DNA from: Methylocella sp.
Lineage (GTDB): Bacteria > Pseudomonadota > Alphaproteobacteria > Rhizobiales > Beijerinckiaceae
Assembly (NCBI GenBank): GCA_037200525.1
Contig: JBBCGG010000001.1
Location: 1,344,501 to 1,408,500, forward strand
Direction: 5' to 3'
DNA length: 64,000 bases
The position numbers and the translations under genes were made by a program. The notes below the pieces were generated by a model. It worked only from the letters and a program-made list of their open reading frames with translations. It had not been told where the DNA came from and did not search any database. This document shows positions 61,693 to 64,000 of this stretch, piece after piece (the first letter of the stretch is position 1; each line of letters starts with the position of its first letter).

Positions 61693-61893
61693 TCAATGCT
61701 CACGTACCGACAAACTCTGATTCAAAATTGCAACGGCCTCGACGGCTGGCAAACCAGTTTCGCACGCAAGCCAGAGTGCGATCGGGCGCGTTTCTCCGTG
61801 CATCGCCGGATGGCCGAAGATAATCGCCGCGCGGGCGCGATCAGCCTCGACGGCTTTGGTAACTTCGCGATCGATCACGGCACGATCAATCAT
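61693..61893 (-). CDS. Short phage protein with the same protease-tail motif
   Basis: The 66-residue protein consists largely of RAAIIFGHPAMHGETRPIAL, then WLACETGLPAVEAVAILNQS, which repeats the pattern of the next gene (AIL-x-x-PEA-x-GR...DEA-x-x-IL). The start overlaps the preceding stop by 8 bases (ATGATTGA). Confidence 0.6.
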   Translation of the reverse strand: MIDRAVIDREVTKAVEADRARAAIIFGHPAMHGETRPIALWLACETGLPAVEAVAILNQSLSVREH

Positions 61894-62305
61894 CGCTCTT
61901 GTCCCAACGCGTATGATCCAAATCAATTTTCAAATTGCCTTTGTCGAAATCGTCATCGAAATCGCGATCGAGCGTCAATCGGGCGGCGGTGAATTCAGCA
62001 GGATCGCGGGGCCGTTCGACGGAAGCCGGCCTGCCACGGAATGAAAATCGCGGGCGCGAGATCGCGGCGAAGCGCGTGGCGAGCTTTCGCCCGGATTCGC
62101 GAGCGGCTTCTGGCGTTGCGGCGGCTTTCGGGTCAGTTGACGTCTTAGCGGCTACTTTTGCCGGTTCATCACTCGACGCGACAAGACGCAACGCGCTGCT
62201 TAGAGGACGCTCGGGATGCTCATTGGCGTAGTCAACAGCGTCTTGGCGTTTCCGATTGAGATAGGATGCTAAATCTGTCTGCGGTATCGATCGATGCGCG
62301 ATCAT
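61886..62305 (-). CDS. Hypothetical phage-operon protein
   Basis: The 139-residue protein is not recognised. It has a helical N-terminus (SIPQTDLASYLNRKRQDAVD), an Ala/Lys-rich middle and an acidic C-terminus (LDRDFDDDFDKGNLKIDLDH). It starts in an ATGA overlap with the preceding tail gene. It is part of the leftward prophage operon. Confidence 0.6.
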   Translation of the reverse strand: MIAHRSIPQTDLASYLNRKRQDAVDYANEHPERPLSSALRLVASSDEPAKVAAKTSTDPKAAATPEAARESGRKLATRFAAISRPRFSFRGRPASVERPRDPAEFTAARLTLDRDFDDDFDKGNLKIDLDHTRWDKSDD

Positions 62306-62901
62306 GACGACGGCTCCGATGGTTCGGTAGGCTCGACAAGGGGCATGGATTCAACGCCCAACCGCCGCGTGAGTTGCCGACGAATCTCGGGCATGAACGT
62401 TTTTTCTATGCTATCGTTGAATGCGGCGATGCATTCTTTGTGCGCCATTTCGCGCGCCAGATCGGGGCCGTACGAAAAGTCGATTGGCTCCCTCGCGCCG
62501 CCCGGTCCACGATGCATCACGAAACCGGCAAGCGGACCTGATCCGCCGACTTGGAATGTGCGCGGGAATTGACGCCTCTCGCCCCAAGGAGCCGCTGAGA
62601 AGCTTGATGCGCCAGAATAAGGTTTGTAATCCCGCAAATTTGTCGGGCCGCCTGTTCCTACGATGCGGTACGTTAAATTGACGAGCGACGATTTGTGTTC
62701 AACGACGCTCTTGCTTATTGCGTTGTAGGCGATGCCAGTTGTCTGTGCGAGATAGCGCTTGACGGCAGTGAGAGCGATTCTACCTTGGTGATTCAGCACC
62801 ATCGATATTAATTTGCGACTTCCCTGCTCGCCCATTTCGTTTAGCGAGGCTTGGAAATTGTCGACTAATTTCTTATGGAATTCTACCGAAAGTTCGATCA
62901 T
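62302..62901 (-). CDS. Prophage minor tail protein Z (GPZ)-like
   Basis: The 199-residue protein resembles GPZ tail proteins: an N-terminal helical part (IELSVEFHKKLVDNFQASLN), AVKRYLAQTTGIAYNAISKS, then SAAPWGERRQFPRTFQVGGS and GFVMHRGPGG, where GPZ proteins have a similar Gly/Arg-rich core. It should take part in tail assembly at the head-tail end. It overlaps both neighbours by 4 bases. Confidence 0.65.
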   Translation of the reverse strand: MIELSVEFHKKLVDNFQASLNEMGEQGSRKLISMVLNHQGRIALTAVKRYLAQTTGIAYNAISKSVVEHKSSLVNLTYRIVGTGGPTNLRDYKPYSGASSFSAAPWGERRQFPRTFQVGGSGPLAGFVMHRGPGGAREPIDFSYGPDLAREMAHKECIAAFNDSIEKTFMPEIRRQLTRRLGVESMPLVEPTEPSEPSS

Positions 62902-63173
62902 AAGATCGCCTCCCGCTGCATGCGCTCGATGCGAATCGCGTCAATGCGATGAAGGCCTACGCGCCAACCCTCGATATAAAGCGGCTCGCCAACGGCGCAC
63001 TGGCATAAGGCGTTCGCCGCTAAGTCAAATGCGCGCAGCCTGCGCGGTGACTCTCTCGGCTCGCCTTTGTAAATCGCGCGTTGCAGGCGGCCATAGGCGA
63101 TAGGCCTTTCGTCAAGATTAACGCCACGCGTGGGCGGCGCAATGAGTGTTCCAAACAAAATTTCAGTGGCCAT
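62898..63173 (-). CDS. Small protein after terminase, possible connector
   Basis: The 91-residue protein has the core LRAFDLAANALCQCAVGEPL and RVGLHRIDAIRIERMQREAI. I do not recognise it. Position after the terminase gene suggests a head-tail joining or gpW-like role, which is inference. It overlaps the terminase stop by 11 bases and the tail gene by 4. Confidence 0.55.
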   Translation of the reverse strand: MATEILFGTLIAPPTRGVNLDERPIAYGRLQRAIYKGEPRESPRRLRAFDLAANALCQCAVGEPLYIEGWRVGLHRIDAIRIERMQREAIL

Positions 63174-64000
63174 GGGGATGCCTCGAAAAATTGCCAAAGT
63201 CGGCCATACTGCGCGTGCGAACGGGAACAAATTTGGGATTTGGAGGCGCACGGCGGGCGTCACGCTCCCTCATATTGACATAGGTGCAACTACCCTTCGC
63301 GACAATGTAGGCATAGTTCAACGCATCAAGAGCCTCATTACGCGCGCCTTGCTCAATTGGTCTAAATTCGACGATCGGGCGATTGTGCAAGTAGCGAACG
63401 TATCGGCGTTCAGATGCGACCTGTTCGAAAAATTGCTCGGGCAATGAATTGCTAAACCGAAATGGGAAAGGATTGCGCGGGCCGGGCGTATGTGTTGGCT
63501 CGCCTGCTGTATCAAGATACGGCAATGCAGCCAATCGCTCCAAAACCTCGACCTTGCCCCTATTGACATCAATCGAGAAGAATTTCGCCGCGCCTGATTT
63601 AGCGCTGAACGATTGTTGCCACATGGGACGTGGCGCTTGGCCGCCGATGCCCTTCACAGCGTAAATGTGTCTATGACCGCGCGGGGCGGTGAAATTCAAC
63701 ACGGCTTGCGGTCGCGATTCAGTTCCGGTTCCAGTGCCGCCATAATCGATCGCCGTGGCCTCAATCGGCAAAGGATACCCATAGACGGAATGCTGAAATT
63801 TCCGAGCGAGAATGTGATCTAGTTCCATCCATGTTTTTTGTTCGATCGTCGATCCGTGCAAGACGACGTGGGCCAAAACAAATGGTTGCCAAAATTTGGA
63901 CCAGCCTAAGAAACACGCTTCCAAACGATCATTCTGAACATCAACGCCGCATGTGATCATTAAGACTTCGGGAGGCAAGTCATCAAGGCTGAAATCTTCG
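63163..64000 (-). CDS. Phage terminase large subunit (GpA type), C-terminal part
   Basis: The frame is open to the right edge, so only the C-terminal nuclease part is visible (279 codons). Motifs are TCGVDVQNDRLEACFLGWSK with the first nuclease Asp, AIDYGGTGTGTESRPQ and NEALDALNYAYIVAK with the last acidic residues. It cuts and packages viral DNA. It heads the visible leftward operon. Confidence 0.9.
   Translation of the reverse strand, partial: EDFSLDDLPPEVLMITCGVDVQNDRLEACFLGWSKFWQPFVLAHVVLHGSTIEQKTWMELDHILARKFQHSVYGYPLPIEATAIDYGGTGTGTESRPQAVLNFTAPRGHRHIYAVKGIGGQAPRPMWQQSFSAKSGAAKFFSIDVNRGKVEVLERLAALPYLDTAGEPTHTPGPRNPFPFRFSNSLPEQFFEQVASERRYVRYLHNRPIVEFRPIEQGARNEALDALNYAYIVAKGSCTYVNMRERDARRAPPNPKFVPVRTRSMADFGNFSRHPHGH

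Larger units (their letters stand above)
61046..64000 (-). mobile_element. Prophage fragment with terminase and overlapping small genes
   Basis: All genes here run leftward, and successive genes mostly overlap by 4 to 11 bases. The order is terminase large subunit (cut by the right edge), 91-residue protein, GPZ-like tail protein, 139-residue protein, 66-residue protein, 210-residue protein. No portal, major capsid or tape-measure genes are seen in the part visible. The left boundary is near 61000. The right boundary is outside. Confidence 0.75.

Overview
The window is a high-G+C alphaproteobacterial chromosome segment. The gene content points to Hyphomicrobiales (Rhizobiales), and Beijerinckiaceae or a related family is a reasonable but unproven guess. 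Pointers are a MucR/Ros regulator, Rhizobiales-type families (DUF5330, TIGR02301, DUF1499, DUF2007), an Entner-Doudoroff cluster, an imuA-imuB-dnaE2 mutagenesis cassette with a GTTC-N7-GTTC LexA site, a PleC/DivJ-like kinase, and many small secreted proteins.

Bases 1-51,700 are mainly ordinary chromosome. The order is: membrane protein, S9 oligopeptidase, MucR, SufE, DUF5330 and a PAS histidine kinase coupled to a peptidoglycan-binding protein (1-8,050). An M17 aminopeptidase and zwf-edd-eda with a class II aldolase follow (8,100-14,850). Then come a tRNA-Gly(CCC), ispE, a TPR protein, a SleB hydrolase, a polyprenyl diphosphate synthase, a DUF2007 protein and a TrmN6-like methyltransferase (15,100-22,400). 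Next are two His/Tyr-rich exported proteins, and glyQ and glyS separated by an opposite-strand glycine-rich exported protein (22,400-27,100). A patch with small genes, a palindromic repeat and an IS5-family remnant runs from 27,200 to 28,900. Then come an FAH-family hydrolase, xseB, a tyrosine phosphatase-like protein, an HD hydrolase, tag, ygfZ, pyrC, an alpha/beta hydrolase, a ferritin-like protein and purB (29,000-37,100). A decaying EamA transporter/LysR pair lies at 37,300-38,960. It is followed by a P1 peptidase, TIGR02301, NUDIX, pdxH, a lipoprotein, a J-domain protein, DUF1499 and an MBL hydrolase (39,000-45,200), then imuA-imuB-dnaE2 (45,800-51,700).

From about 51,700 to the right edge the window is accessory DNA. 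It has integrase-end relics, a repeated 80-bp fragment, a GNAT/hypothetical gene pair, a HigBA-like toxin-antitoxin operon with twin 20-bp operators, an interrupted small gene, a complete 831-bp IS5-family element 28 bp upstream of an exported-protein gene, and a prophage block. The prophage block runs leftward from a terminase large subunit that continues past the right edge, through five small genes that mostly overlap.

The best candidate for an undescribed system is the tight two-gene operon at 56,988-59,942. It pairs a DUF3696-type AAA ATPase with a 360-residue protein I do not recognise, between an IS element and prophage genes. That setting suggests a defence-type module. This is inference from architecture and context only.
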